Source: Skeletonema tropicum
Lineage: Eukaryota > Bacillariophyta > Thalassiosirophyceae > Thalassiosirales > Thalassiosiraceae
Reading direction: 5' to 3'
Assembly: GCA_037178625.1 (NCBI GenBank)
Contig: CM074142.1
Location: 1,550,001-1,614,000 of the forward strand
Length of the DNA stretch: 64,000 nucleotides
Part shown: piece by piece, positions 30,192-40,470 of the stretch
Layout of the letters: each line of letters opens with the position of its first letter
Numbering within the stretch: the stretch's first letter is position 1
Made by a program: the position numbers and the translations under genes
The notes under the pieces: generated by a model
What the model was told of the DNA's origin: nothing
Database searches by the model: none
The model's input: only the letters and a program-made list of their open reading frames with translations

Positions 30192-31648
30192 ATGCAAGAA
30201 GAAGCAGTAACAGTAATAACAATGGAACCATCACCATCATCTAAACAACGAATATCAGAGGAGGAATCAAGGTCAAGAGCGGGCTGGCAAATCTCTTCCC
30301 AAACACCCCAACCCCAGCGTATGCCGTCATTTGGCATCAAAACAGCTTTTACATGTGTCATCCTGGGCATGCTCCACAACTCGTATGGGCAAATCAACAA
30401 CATTAGAAGTGTTCATAATGAGTTCCCCGCGTCACGAGCAACGACCGCTGAAGGCGCAAAAGAAGACAAGATGGAGGATGAGAATGAGATGCAAATGCTT
30501 GCCGACGACCAGCAACAAATGCTTCCTTCACATGCAGATGAATCTTCCTCTCCCTCGTCCCTCAACGTAGCTAGCTATCAATTTCCAAGCGTACAACAGA
30601 GGCTACAATATTACATGGGAGACTGGTACAACAGATCAGATTGGACTGTTCCTGATTCTGATTGTGACCTCCTACGTGAAGTAATAGACTATCACAAAAA
30701 GTCTGGCATGATGTGATGTTCCGTACAACTGACTTCAAAGAGAGTATGCGCAGCCATCGAAAGAGAGTAAAAGTGTAAAAGCAATATATTGCAGATACGT
30801 ATGATATGATCAACAATACTCTTGATGAAGCAGACAGCAGCAACAACCACTGGCTAGTAAGCTTCGGAGATAGGGCACATGGTTTTAAGGAAACTCTACC
30901 AATCATCACGAAGGCACGTCGATCGGCATTATCATTTGCTCCTCAGCCCATCGTGTGGCTACTGAACAAAGAACGCCACTACAATGATTTGGAGAGTTAC
31001 CATCGAGACATTGTGAAGCAAGGGAAGGAAGTACCATGGTCGAAAAAGCTACCCAAAATATTTTGGCGTGGTAGCACCACGTACAATAAGGATACTGACA
31101 CTAGTCGTCTTGATTATCTTGCTCAGTGGATCAACTATGATGATAACCATACAGACATTGCGTTTAGTAAAGTTGTGCAGATGGGTACTGGCTTCAAGAG
31201 TGAGTATGTGAGGACTCAATACTCACGTAAGAAGCAGTCTCTTGTCGAAATGAATCGATACAAGTATCTCTTGAGTGTGGAAGGCAATGATGTTGCAACT
31301 GGATTGAAATGGATGTTGTACTCTAATTCAGTAGTCTTCATGTCTCGACCGACAGTTGCAACGTGGGCAATGGAAGATCTGCTTGTTCCATTCGTTCATT
31401 ACATTCCTTTGTCGACTGATTACTCCAATCTACTTGAAATGGTGAAGTGGGCGAATGAGCACGACGAGGCATGTCAGGAAATATCGCAGAGGGCAACGGA
31501 GTTCATTGAACATTTGTGGATGAGTAAACAAGCCAAGAAGGACACCGAATACCTGCAAAAGGCTCTCGTGACATCATATGTAGATCAGTTCGATGGTGCT
31601 TTGTCCATGTGTGCGCCCGATACAAAGGAGGTGGTGATTAGTATGTAA
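30192..31648 (+). pseudogene. Glycosyltransferase family 90, copy 3 (broken)
   Basis: Inverted relative to copies 1-2 and closest to copy 2. Two open parts (30192-30716 and 30806-31648) together cover the whole protein: anchor, acidic stem, and GT90 blocks WLLNKERHYND, LPKIFWRGSTT and YLLSVEGND. Between them, comparison with copy 2 shows a 2-base insertion (TATCACAAAAAG for TATCAAAAAG, ~30694), an 8-base insertion (AGTAAAAGTGTAAAAGC for AGTAAAAGC, ~30770) and a 2-base loss (TGCAGATACG for TGCAGAGATACG, ~30795). Net shift 8, which equals the observed frame change. The C-terminal half remains intact and could still be translated from an internal ATG, but it would lack the membrane anchor. Confidence 0.85.
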
Positions 31649-31852
31649 TGATAAGTATGTAACTGTGTAATGATAAGCATGTAACTATGTATCAGCATTC
31701 ACATCTGGTGAAGTGGTAGTCCCCTCATTGAATATTTAGACAAGAATTAATGAAGATGGTACACCGGTAGGACATGTGATCAGGTCAAACATACTCTTAT
31801 TACCTTCATTAATTTCACCACATAGATATTTCACAAAATATGAATATTGCAT

Positions 31853-33551
31853 TCAATGATGCTCTCCGGGCATTGAGCATACGTTGTAATCTCTACAGCT
31901 CCAGGGGCACTTCCTTCCCAATTGAGTAATATCAAATCTTCCGTAGCCACAATTACGCTCGAGGCGGAAGTCTGTGTGCAGCCAGTCACAAGATTGATCT
32001 TCACCTTTGTGGTTTTCGTAAGTTCCGCTTCCATCAATACAGGCAGTAGATGAATCTTCTCCTGATGTTGTTGACTCGGCCGCTGATGCACGGGTGCTCA
32101 TGCCTGCAACAGAATTTGCGTCCGCTGGATCCCAGCACCCACTTTTATTGTACCAAATACATGTTTGAGGACAGTTCCATCCCAACTCCGTAATCAGATT
32201 CGGGCCCCATCCACAATTCTTGCTCTTTCGATCAGTGTGACCATCCTTACCATTACCAAGCCAAGCGCAATCCTTGGGATTATTGATGTGGTTCTTGAAG
32301 AGTCCATCTTGATCTTCGCATATCATTTCGCTCGTTGCGGGCAAAGGGCGCTCATACTCAAACTCCTGCGTTCTTGCATTCATCAGCCCACAGCTATTGT
32401 ACAGACTGCAAGTGCTCTGGCAATTGGCACCCAACTCTGTGACAGGATAGATGGATCCATCGGGCCACTGCGTACCACAATTCTTATTCTTGCGATCTGA
32501 AAACCCTGGTTCTTTATTAAGCCAATCGCACGTCTTTAAATTGTCGAGATGATTCTTGAACATTCCCACCTTATCTGTGCAGGCAGAAGTTGCAGCCGCG
32601 GTTGGGGCTAGTGACAATGGATTCGTAGGACTGCCGGACGGTTTGCTCTCGGGTGATAAGGTAGGAGTAGCCGTAGTAGGGAATCGAGTGGGACGAGAAG
32701 TACCGTCACTATCTTTCCCGTGCAGACCAATATTCCCTGCCACAGGAGATCTTGAAATCGGATTCCTCGTAGGATGATCAGTTGGTGCGAGAGAGGGAAT
32801 ATTTGTTGGTGCGGACGTAGGTGATGGAGTTGGTTGATTGGCCATTGCCAAGGCTAAAGCGGCCTGTTCTCTTGCAGCATAATTTTTCTTCGTCTCAGAA
32901 ACAGCAACTCCCATGATAGTGCACATCAATGCCACCAAAATAACACCCACGCTAACCTTCTTTGCTGGAGAGAGTCTTTGCCAGTGACCAGCAATGCCTC
33001 TCTTCCTCACTCCGTTGGGGTTGAAGGTATCAAACGTGACCTTGGGTGAACTGGAAATCCATTCAGAGTTCGATGATGCCGTGCTAGACCCTCTTGGAGC
33101 AATATTCGTTTCGCTTGTCACGTACGGAGACAGGCCGCCACTTTGGAACCTACCTGAACAAATTCCACCGAACCACTTGGGAAGTAAATTGTTTCTAACA
33201 TTAGCCTTCCTCTCTCCATATCTGGGTGGACTCCCAACGTCTCTAGGAGACCTTGGGGACATAGGGACTTCAGATAGGCCCATTTGATTGAAAGAGTAGT
33301 CATCGCTGTGATAATGGCCAGCATGACGCATTTGATTGGCTTGATCATACAATGAAGAGTTCAAGCTATCGCCATGATTGCTACGATTGTCAACGGCAGC
33401 CAAAACTCGACCAGCCTCATCCCGTGCATTAAGTCCTTGCTCCGCATCTGCTTCTTCATTTTGATTGATATCATTGAATCTTCTTGTCGAAGGATTGCCA
33501 AAGTGTTGGTTCTCGTTTTCGAACGGATTGGTGGTGGATTTACCATAGAAT

Positions 33552-33583
<32 letters not shown>

Positions 33584-34307
33584 GTGTTGGTGTTGATGAT
33601 GGTGTATAGATGAGCCGTAGTGCTGATTCATGATAGCATCTGCCATACATTTTTGAGCACGAACAGGTAAGGATGAGTTTTCGAAAAGTTCACAAACAAG
33701 GATTCTACAAACAATGTTCTACACACGAATCACAACACTCACCTTTGTCCTCATTTTCGTCAACAATTTCCTCTTTCCACCAGTCCCCTGAATTAGTCCT
33801 CGGATGGTTGCCATGCATCTCATTCCCACCGCTCTTGGGCGCCACCCTCGGAGACGCAGTGTAGGCACTCGGTCCACTGGACGGAGCAGGTGGAACATAT
33901 CGGCTAGGCCCCGAAGAGGGCGCCCTGGGCACTCCATTCGCAGATCCTCCTGACATTTCAGCCGAGAATGCTCTATTCCTATTATTGATCGCTGCTGCAT
34001 TATTACCCGAAGAAGATGGAGCAAACGACGGATCCCTAACGAAGGAAGGTGCAATATATTCTTCCGGCTCAAGTCCACCCCCAACTCTTCTCGGAGTGGC
34101 CGGCTCAAGTCCTCCCCCAACCCTTCTCGGGGTGGATCTCGACCTAGACGATGATGATGCCCTGCCACGAGAACTTTTGCGAGATATACGTGGAGGTCTC
34201 GAAGGTGCCATTGATGGAATCTTCTTCGTCTGTTGCCGTGGCGTGTGATCCTCTTGTGAATCGCCGTCCGGCGTGCGGGGGCAGTCAACGTCGAATAGGC
34301 TGCTCAT
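31853..34307 (-). CDS. Single-pass membrane protein with three extracellular Cys modules
   Basis: Best read as two exons: 34307-33743 and 33639-31853, with a 103-bp GTGAGT...AG intron in phase 1, giving 783 residues. The cytosolic part is Ser/Pro/Arg-rich and polyQ-containing, with a 14-residue-type repeat (TPRRVGGGLEP twice). A membrane segment follows at ~415-435 (VSVGVILVALMCTIMGVAV), then a Pro/Thr stalk (PTPSPTSAPT...). Three homologous ~60-residue modules come last, each with C-x-D, C.WL, R..NCG, C..(T/S)C and a final C, resembling the ShK-type six-Cys modules common in diatoms. The last module is duplicated at 11303. Without splicing, the second exon could start at its own ATG (33646) as a 597-residue protein. 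Role unknown; surface location inferred. Confidence 0.7.
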
Positions 34308-34660
34308 TGCTGCTAAGATACACTAATTGGTAGAAATATTATTCGAATCAAAAATTAATTATCAAAGAAGACGATTAGCGCTCGTTGCAAGGATATGGCA
34401 TGCGTTGTTTGGAAGCACACGTTCGTTCACAAGAGCAACTTGAATACGTTCAAGATGAAATGAGTGTTTGATTCAATTTTTGTGGACAATTTTGTGGAGG
34501 CCAAGCCGGATGGAGTTGAGGTCGGGCAAATTTTGTGGCTGGATTTTCTGTCACAACATGATGTGTCAGATGACACATGACACATATCACTTCCTTGTTG
34601 TTTAATAATAGCTTGTTGTTGTTGTTGTTGTTGCAAGTTGTACTTGTGCAAGATACAACC
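34308..34660. promoter_or_regulatory. Intergenic region between divergent genes
   Basis: Separates the membrane/Cys-module gene (minus) from the first F-box/Cys-rich gene (plus). A (TTG)n run lies just before the ATG at 34661. No specific sites recognised. Confidence 0.35.
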
Positions 34661-34929
34661 ATGACGGAAGCCCCTCCCGATATCAAACGCAGACGGATAA
34701 CCGTTGCTGATGGTGATCCTCAATGCCTCACCGATCTACCGAGCGGAATATTAACGCATGCAGCCAGCTTTCTGGCCGCTCCATCGAAGGCGCTCTTTGC
34801 TGTCGCATTGGATAAAAATTCATGTGTTATATCTGAGAGGAGCTCGACCATTGTTGGCAATCAATGGGACATTCTAGATTTTGAGGAGATAGAAAAGCAG
34901 TTGGCGGCGAAGCTCACTGATGATGATAT

Positions 34930-35596
34930 CGAAAAGATGCTGCTGTGTATTGATGCCGTCAATAATGTGAAAAGATTGTTAGCAAATTGTACAAAAATCA
35001 CCGGCGCAGGATTGGAGCCGCTACGTGGCTCACTAGTAATCGAACAGATTGGTCTCAGTCTCGTGGGTGATAACCAAAACCCAGAAGATTTATATTCGCC
35101 ACCACTTTCATGTGATTGTTGCTCCCGATTTTGGATAGTATAATTGCAAGGGAGGGCAGTGTACTCATGCATCTTCAGTTTCCATCTGTCTGGCGTGATG
35201 AACCATCCGCCGCGTCTGAGTTTCATGAATTCATGCTAAGATACAACCAAATGCTGAGAAGTTGGGAGGGAATGAACTGCTTCGAGTGTAATAAATCACT
35301 CCCTTGTAGTGGACTCGAATGGATTGAAACTGCAACTTCTGATGATCTGCACTATGGAACGCAGAATCACACCTGTTACGGATGTTTGAAACACTACTGC
35401 TACGTCTGCGTAATCAATGAAGGCAAAAAGACCATGCTAACAGACTGCAGCACATGCAAACGGGATTACTGCATAGGTTGCTCAAAGATGACTCGTTGTT
35501 ATTCTTGCGAGATGTATAACTGTGATGATTGCTACAAAAATGAGTGTCACAAATGCAACAGAAAGCTTTGCTCCAATTGCGTTGTACCTAAATGTG
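34930..35596 (+). repeat. 667-bp target duplication, left copy
   Basis: Matches 37106-37772 at a constant offset of 2176 bp, with no difference that I can find. The copies abut the foldback element precisely on both sides. Confidence 0.9.
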
Positions 35597-36014
35597 CGAA
35601 GCGGCGCAGCCGCCGAGCTCACCCCTTCCCTTTCGGCGAAGCCGAGAGGGCGTGAACATGTGGTGATCTAGACATGCTGTCCTTATAATCACAAACAGAG
35701 CGGCGTACAGTGACGATCTGTGGTAAAGATACAAATAAGACAAGAAAACATCATCGTAATACGACGAGATTCAAACTCGCATCCACTTCAATTCGCGTGA
35801 AATAGCTCTATCATTGAGACTTACATACTACTAATGCTTCCATCTTAATAACCCGGAACCCTTGTTTCTTACCTGTTGCCCTTGGTTGGATTAGTAGTTC
35901 ATCTATCGCGGTGTCTGCATCAATTGCACGTCCATCACATCATCTCCGCCCAAAAGAGTGATGGTGATGGCTGTGTATGATGTCTGACCGTGTGTGTAAC
36001 AGGCATTCTCATGA
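35597..36014. repeat. Foldback element, left TIR
   Basis: 418 bp, inverted copy of 36688-37105. The inner end is AGGCATTCTCATGA. Confidence 0.88.
35757..35830 (-). other. tRNA-like cloverleaf in the left TIR
   Basis: Same 74-nt fold as 36872-36945, on the minus strand, with one change in the anticodon loop (CGCGAAT instead of CGCGGAT). See the right copy for details. Confidence 0.4.
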
Positions 36015-36687
36015 CTGTCCGATAAGACCCTCCTCGTGCGGCTCCAACTAGCCTAAACATCTACTAATCCGACAACTTATTATTCTCCTCTTTAACGATA
36101 AGGCTCGATGCATTGCTGCATCTCATGTTTGTACATTGTACTGCTGGACTCTCAAGTTTTGTTGAGAGCAGCACATGGAGCACTCACGAGAGAGTTTCCT
36201 CACAAGTGAACAATATCAGAGGCGCCACTTCATTGGATCAAGTCACTGAACAGTCCGTACCAAGGCCTTTAGGACTGGGTGAAATGTCCCAGAGAGTAGT
36301 CTTTTGATCGATATACTATATTGAGAGGCGACCAGTGAACCGTTAGGTGGTCGCAACGCTCGCGGAGAAGCCAAGCTCATTGAGGACCCTCATAATAGCA
36401 TCTTACTAACCAACCGCTACTTTCTTCAAGCAACACATCCGTGATTATTATCACATCATCGCGTTACGCTTCATGACATTACATCACTTCACTTGCGGAG
36501 AGAGCCGTCCATAGGCTCACATAACATTTCATTGTTTTCTGGTGTTCAGACCTGTACTTATAATCACACCCTTGCGTCTTAGGCGGGTATTTACGTGAGA
36601 GGAGATAAGAATCAGCCTCTTACTTGACAACCAATATGCTGGAACCCAAAGGCGCACATCTAGTAGAACTTCTTCGCGTCACATCAC

Positions 36688-37105
36688 TCATGAGAATGCC
36701 TGTTACACACACGGTCAGACATCATACACAGCCATCACCATCACTCTTTTGGGCGGAGATGATGTGATGGACGTGCAATTGATGCAGACACCGCGATAGA
36801 TGAACTACTAATCCAACCAAGGGCAACAGGTAAGAAACAAGGGTTCCGGGTTATTAAGATGGAAGCATTAGTAGTATGTAAGTCTCAATGATAGAGCTAT
36901 TTCACGCGGATTGAAGTGGATGCGAGTTTGAATCTCGTCGTATTACGATGATGTTTTCTTGTCTTATTTGTATCTTTACCACAGATCGTCACTGTACGCC
37001 GCTCTGTTTGTGATTATAAGGACAGCATGTCTAGATCACCACATGTTCACGCCCTCTCGGCTTCGCCGAAAGGGAAGGGGTGAGCTCGGCGGCTGCGCCG
37101 CCTCG
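36688..37105. repeat. Foldback element, right TIR
   Basis: 418 bp, inverted copy of 35597-36014. Confidence 0.88.
36872..36945 (+). other. tRNA-like cloverleaf (pseudo-tRNA) in the right TIR
   Basis: 74 nt fold as a tRNA. The acceptor stem TAGTATG pairs with CGTATTA (7 pairs including two G-T). The D arm is weak (AGTC with AGCT, one mismatch). The anticodon stem TTTCA/TGAAG encloses the 7-nt loop CGCGGAT. A 5-nt variable region follows, then the T stem GCGAG/CTCGT around TTTGAAT. The last part resembles a Pol III B box. Base 33 is G instead of the invariant U, so it is unlikely to be a working tRNA; it may be the tRNA-derived promoter of a SINE-like repeat. Confidence 0.45.
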
Positions 37106-37772
37106 CGAAAAGATGCTGCTGTGTATTGATGCCGTCAATAATGTGAAAAGATTGTTAGCAAATTGTACAAAAATCACCGGCGCAGGATTGGAGCCGCTAC
37201 GTGGCTCACTAGTAATCGAACAGATTGGTCTCAGTCTCGTGGGTGATAACCAAAACCCAGAAGATTTATATTCGCCACCACTTTCATGTGATTGTTGCTC
37301 CCGATTTTGGATAGTATAATTGCAAGGGAGGGCAGTGTACTCATGCATCTTCAGTTTCCATCTGTCTGGCGTGATGAACCATCCGCCGCGTCTGAGTTTC
37401 ATGAATTCATGCTAAGATACAACCAAATGCTGAGAAGTTGGGAGGGAATGAACTGCTTCGAGTGTAATAAATCACTCCCTTGTAGTGGACTCGAATGGAT
37501 TGAAACTGCAACTTCTGATGATCTGCACTATGGAACGCAGAATCACACCTGTTACGGATGTTTGAAACACTACTGCTACGTCTGCGTAATCAATGAAGGC
37601 AAAAAGACCATGCTAACAGACTGCAGCACATGCAAACGGGATTACTGCATAGGTTGCTCAAAGATGACTCGTTGTTATTCTTGCGAGATGTATAACTGTG
37701 ATGATTGCTACAAAAATGAGTGTCACAAATGCAACAGAAAGCTTTGCTCCAATTGCGTTGTACCTAAATGTG
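37106..37772 (+). repeat. 667-bp target duplication, right copy
   Basis: Partner of 34930-35596. It restores the interrupted Cys-rich frame, which continues uninterrupted past 37772. Confidence 0.9.
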
Positions 37773-38059
37773 AATACTGCGATAAATGCTATTGCCATGA
37801 GTGCAATGTTGAATCCCCAGCCAAAATTGAAATTTATGCTTGCAGCCGATGCCATGATGAATGTTGCGATGATTGTCGATTCCAAAGATATCGACAGGGA
37901 CAGCAAGATTGCGCAGAATGTATCAAACGAGTCGCCCCTTTACTAGTGGGCGAAAGTTAAGCACGCAAGCTACTGCAAGAAGAGAATGAACAGTTGAAGG
38001 TTGAAAACGAAGAGCTGAAACGTGATAACAAAGATCTCAAGCTCAAGCTTGAAAGGAGT

Positions 38060-38780
38060 TGAGATTGAGAAAGTTGGAATAACAGAAGCCGACGCTGCTT
38101 CCCCCCTCTAATACCCCTTCCAATATAAATAAAATATTCGCCATACAATTACCACGATCAAGTCAATTGATCCATCAACCCCCTTTGTCCTTTGTTCGAA
38201 TTAACCTCGTGAATACGAAGATCCCGTTTTATTGACAGTCACAATACTGACAAACTCCCGACATACAGAAATAGCTGCCATTCAAGCACTCTATGAGAGC
38301 AACAATGGCCCGACCACCACATCATCGCTCAATGATGACCAAATTTCATATTTATTACACAGTACAGGTGGCAGATATATATTTCACAAAGAAGTAGCTC
38401 TCAGTCGACTCAAGAGTCTTCTCAGCCATCTACAGATACTTTTCTTGTTTACAATACCAGTGATACGTAGTTTACCGTAGCACAGAAGTAACCTAAGTAA
38501 AGCCCCACCTACCTATCTAAAGCACACACACACACACAAAATTAACCATAAAGCATGATGATTGAAGCATAGTAGGAAGATACAATAGACTCACATTGAC
38601 TCATTGCATTGTCTAATTGATTGATTCAACAGCACCATAGAGAGTCATTTCTTTTAGTGGTGACACATTTCACTCCCTTGGTAGATTTGATGTTCGTTTG
38701 GATGGCGTTAGTTTGATGGTGTTGTTGGTGGTGGTGGCATCAAGATAATTATTGCACTACTTGCTACTTGAAGATCAACC
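38060..38780. other. Intergenic spacer A-B with an extra ~260-bp insert
   Basis: The first ~190 bp and last ~250 bp match the spacer between copies B and C. About 260 bp (~38262-38520) is absent there. That part includes a short frame EIAAIQALYESNNGPT, like the N-terminus of diatom LRR proteins, and the dispersed motif at 38440-38492. Confidence 0.5.
38440..38492 (+). repeat. Dispersed ~60-bp motif, copy 3
   Basis: TTTTCTTGTTTACAAT ACCAGTGATACGTAGTTTACC GTAGCACAGAAG; closest to 29979-30042. Confidence 0.5.
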
Positions 38781-39913
38781 ATGACGGAAGCCCCTCCCGA
38801 TGTTAAAAGAAGGCGGCTATGCGCTGCTGATGGTGTTCCTCAATGCCTCCTCACCGATTTACCAAGCGGAATACTAGCGCATGCAGCTACTTTTCTGGCC
38901 GCTCCATCAAAGGCGCTCTTTGCCGTCGCATTATTAGATAAAAATTCATTTATCACATCTGAGAGGAGCTCGTCTATCGTTGGCAATCAATGGGACATTC
39001 TAGATTTTGGGGAGATAGAAAAGGAGTCGGCGGCGAAGCTCACTGACGATGATATCGAAAAAGTGCTGCTGTGTATCGATGCCGTCAATAATGTTAAAAG
39101 ATTGAAGTTGGCTAATTGCACAAAAATCACCGGCGCAGGATTGGAGCCGCTACGTGGCTCACTAGTAATCGAGCAGGTTGGTCTCAGTCTCGTGGGTGAT
39201 AACCAAAACCCAGAAGATTTATATTCGCCACCACTTTCATGTGATTGTTGCTCCCGATTTTGGATAGTATAATTGCAAGGGAGGGCAGTGTACTCATGCA
39301 TCTTCAGTTTCCATCTGTCTGGCGTGATGAACCATCCGCCGCGTCTGAGTTTCATGAATTCATGCTAAGATACAACCAAATGCTGAGAAGTTGGGAGGGA
39401 ATGAACTGCTTCGAGTGTAATAAATTACTCCCTTGTAGTGAACTCGAATGGATTGAAACTGCAACTTCTGATGATCTGCACTATGGAACGCAGAATCACA
39501 CCTGTTACGGATGTTTGAAACACTACTGCTACGTCTGCGTAATCAATGAAGGCAAAAAGACCATGCTAACAGACTGCAGCACATGCAAACGGGATTACTG
39601 CATAGGTTGCTCAAAGATGACTCGTTGTTATTCTTGCGAGATGTATAACTGTGATGATTGCTACAAAAATGAGTGTCACAAATGCAACAGAAAGCTTTGC
39701 TCCAATTGCGTTGTACCTAAATGTGAATACTGCGATAAATGCTATTGCCATGAGTGCAATGTTGAATCCCCAGCCAAAATTGAAATTTATGCTTGCAGCC
39801 GATGCCATGATGAATGTTGCGATGATTGTCGATTCCAAAGATATCGACAGGGACAGCAAGATTGCGCAGAATGTATCAAACGAGTCGCCCCTTTACTAGT
39901 GGGCGAAAGTTAA
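38781..39913 (+). pseudogene. F-box-like/Cys-rich gene B (internal frameshift)
   Basis: ATG at 38781. F-box-like and LRR-like N-terminus (163 residues to TAA 39272). The continuation LPILDSIIAREG starts one frame over at ~39248 and runs through the Cys-rich domain (CFECNK, CSTCKRDYCIGC, CHKCNRKLCSNC, CEYCDKCYCHEC, CSRCHDECCDDC) to a TAA at 39911-39913. Nearly identical to copy A downstream of the shift. It has the same TAA that removes the coiled-coil tail. Labelled pseudogene because of the frameshift, but see the finding on its conservation. Confidence 0.7.
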
Positions 39914-40470
39914 GCACGCAAGCTACTGCAAGAAGAGAATGAACAGTTGAAGGTTGAAAACGAAGAGCTGAAACGTGATAACAAAGATCTCAAGCTCAAG
40001 CTTGAAAGGAGTTGAGATTGAGAAAGTTGGAATAACAGAAGCCAACGCTGCTTCCCCCCTCTAATACCCCTTCCAATATATAAAATATTCGCCATACAAT
40101 TACCACGATCAAGTCAATTGATCCATCAACCCCCTTTGTCCTTTGTTCGAATTAACCTCGTGAATACGAAGATCCCGTTTTATTGACAGTCACAATACTG
40201 ACAAACTCCCGACAGAAGCACACACACACACAAAATTAAGCATAAAGATCATGATGATTGAAGACATAGTAGGAAGATACAATAGACTCACATTGACTCA
40301 TTGCATTGTCTAATTGATTGATTCAACAGCACCATAGAGAGTCATTTCTTTTAGTGGTGACACATTTCACTCCCTTGGTAGATTTGATGTTCGTTTGGAT
40401 GGCGTTAGTTTGATGGTGTTGTTTTTGTTGGTGGCATCAAGATAATTATTGCACTACTTGAAGATCAACC
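39914..40470. other. Intergenic spacer B-C
   Basis: Tandem-repeat spacer. Its start is the untranslated remnant of the coiled-coil tail (GAAGAGAATGAACAG...), and its end is the promoter region shared with copies A and B, including a (CA)n run. No other gene. Confidence 0.5.

Larger units (their letters stand above)
35597..37105. mobile_element. 1509-bp foldback element with 418-bp TIRs
   Basis: Left TIR 35597-36014 and right TIR 36688-37105 are near-identical inverted copies (differences such as CGAAGCGG/CGAGGCGG and CTTCAATTCGCG/CTTCAATCCGCG). The outer ends carry GC-rich hairpins (GGCGGC TGC GCCGCC; CTCGGCTTCGCCGA). The 673-bp centre has no coding capacity. Each TIR contains a 74-nt tRNA-like cloverleaf. 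The flanks are a 667-bp direct duplication instead of a short target duplication. An inverted pair of tRNA-derived SINEs is an alternative reading. Confidence 0.8.
34661..38059 (+). pseudogene. F-box-like/Cys-rich gene A, split by a foldback element
   Basis: N-terminal part 34661-35143: F-box-like LPSGILTHAASFLAAPSKALFAVAL, then one LRR-like stretch (LLANCTKITGAGLEPLRGS). The C-terminal part is in another frame from ~35119: LPILDSIIAREGSVLMHLQF, then many CxxC pairs (CFECNK, CYGCLKHYCYVC, CSTCKRDYCIGC, CDDCY, CHKCNRKLCSNC). It is interrupted at 35597 by a 1.5-kb foldback element; 667 bp of the gene are repeated after it, so a full C-terminal part survives at 37292-37960. A TAA (GAAAGTTAAGCA) then ends it before the coiled-coil tail seen in copy C. 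The family is expanded in diatoms; zinc binding and a ubiquitin-ligase adaptor role are inferred. Confidence 0.75.

Noticed and set aside
36113..36307. A 64-residue frame in the centre of the foldback element
   Set aside because: No motif, no transposase similarity, and no codon bias; probably chance.
35757..36945. Functional tRNA genes
   Set aside because: The anticodon loop lacks U33, the D stem has a mismatch, and both copies lie within transposon TIRs.
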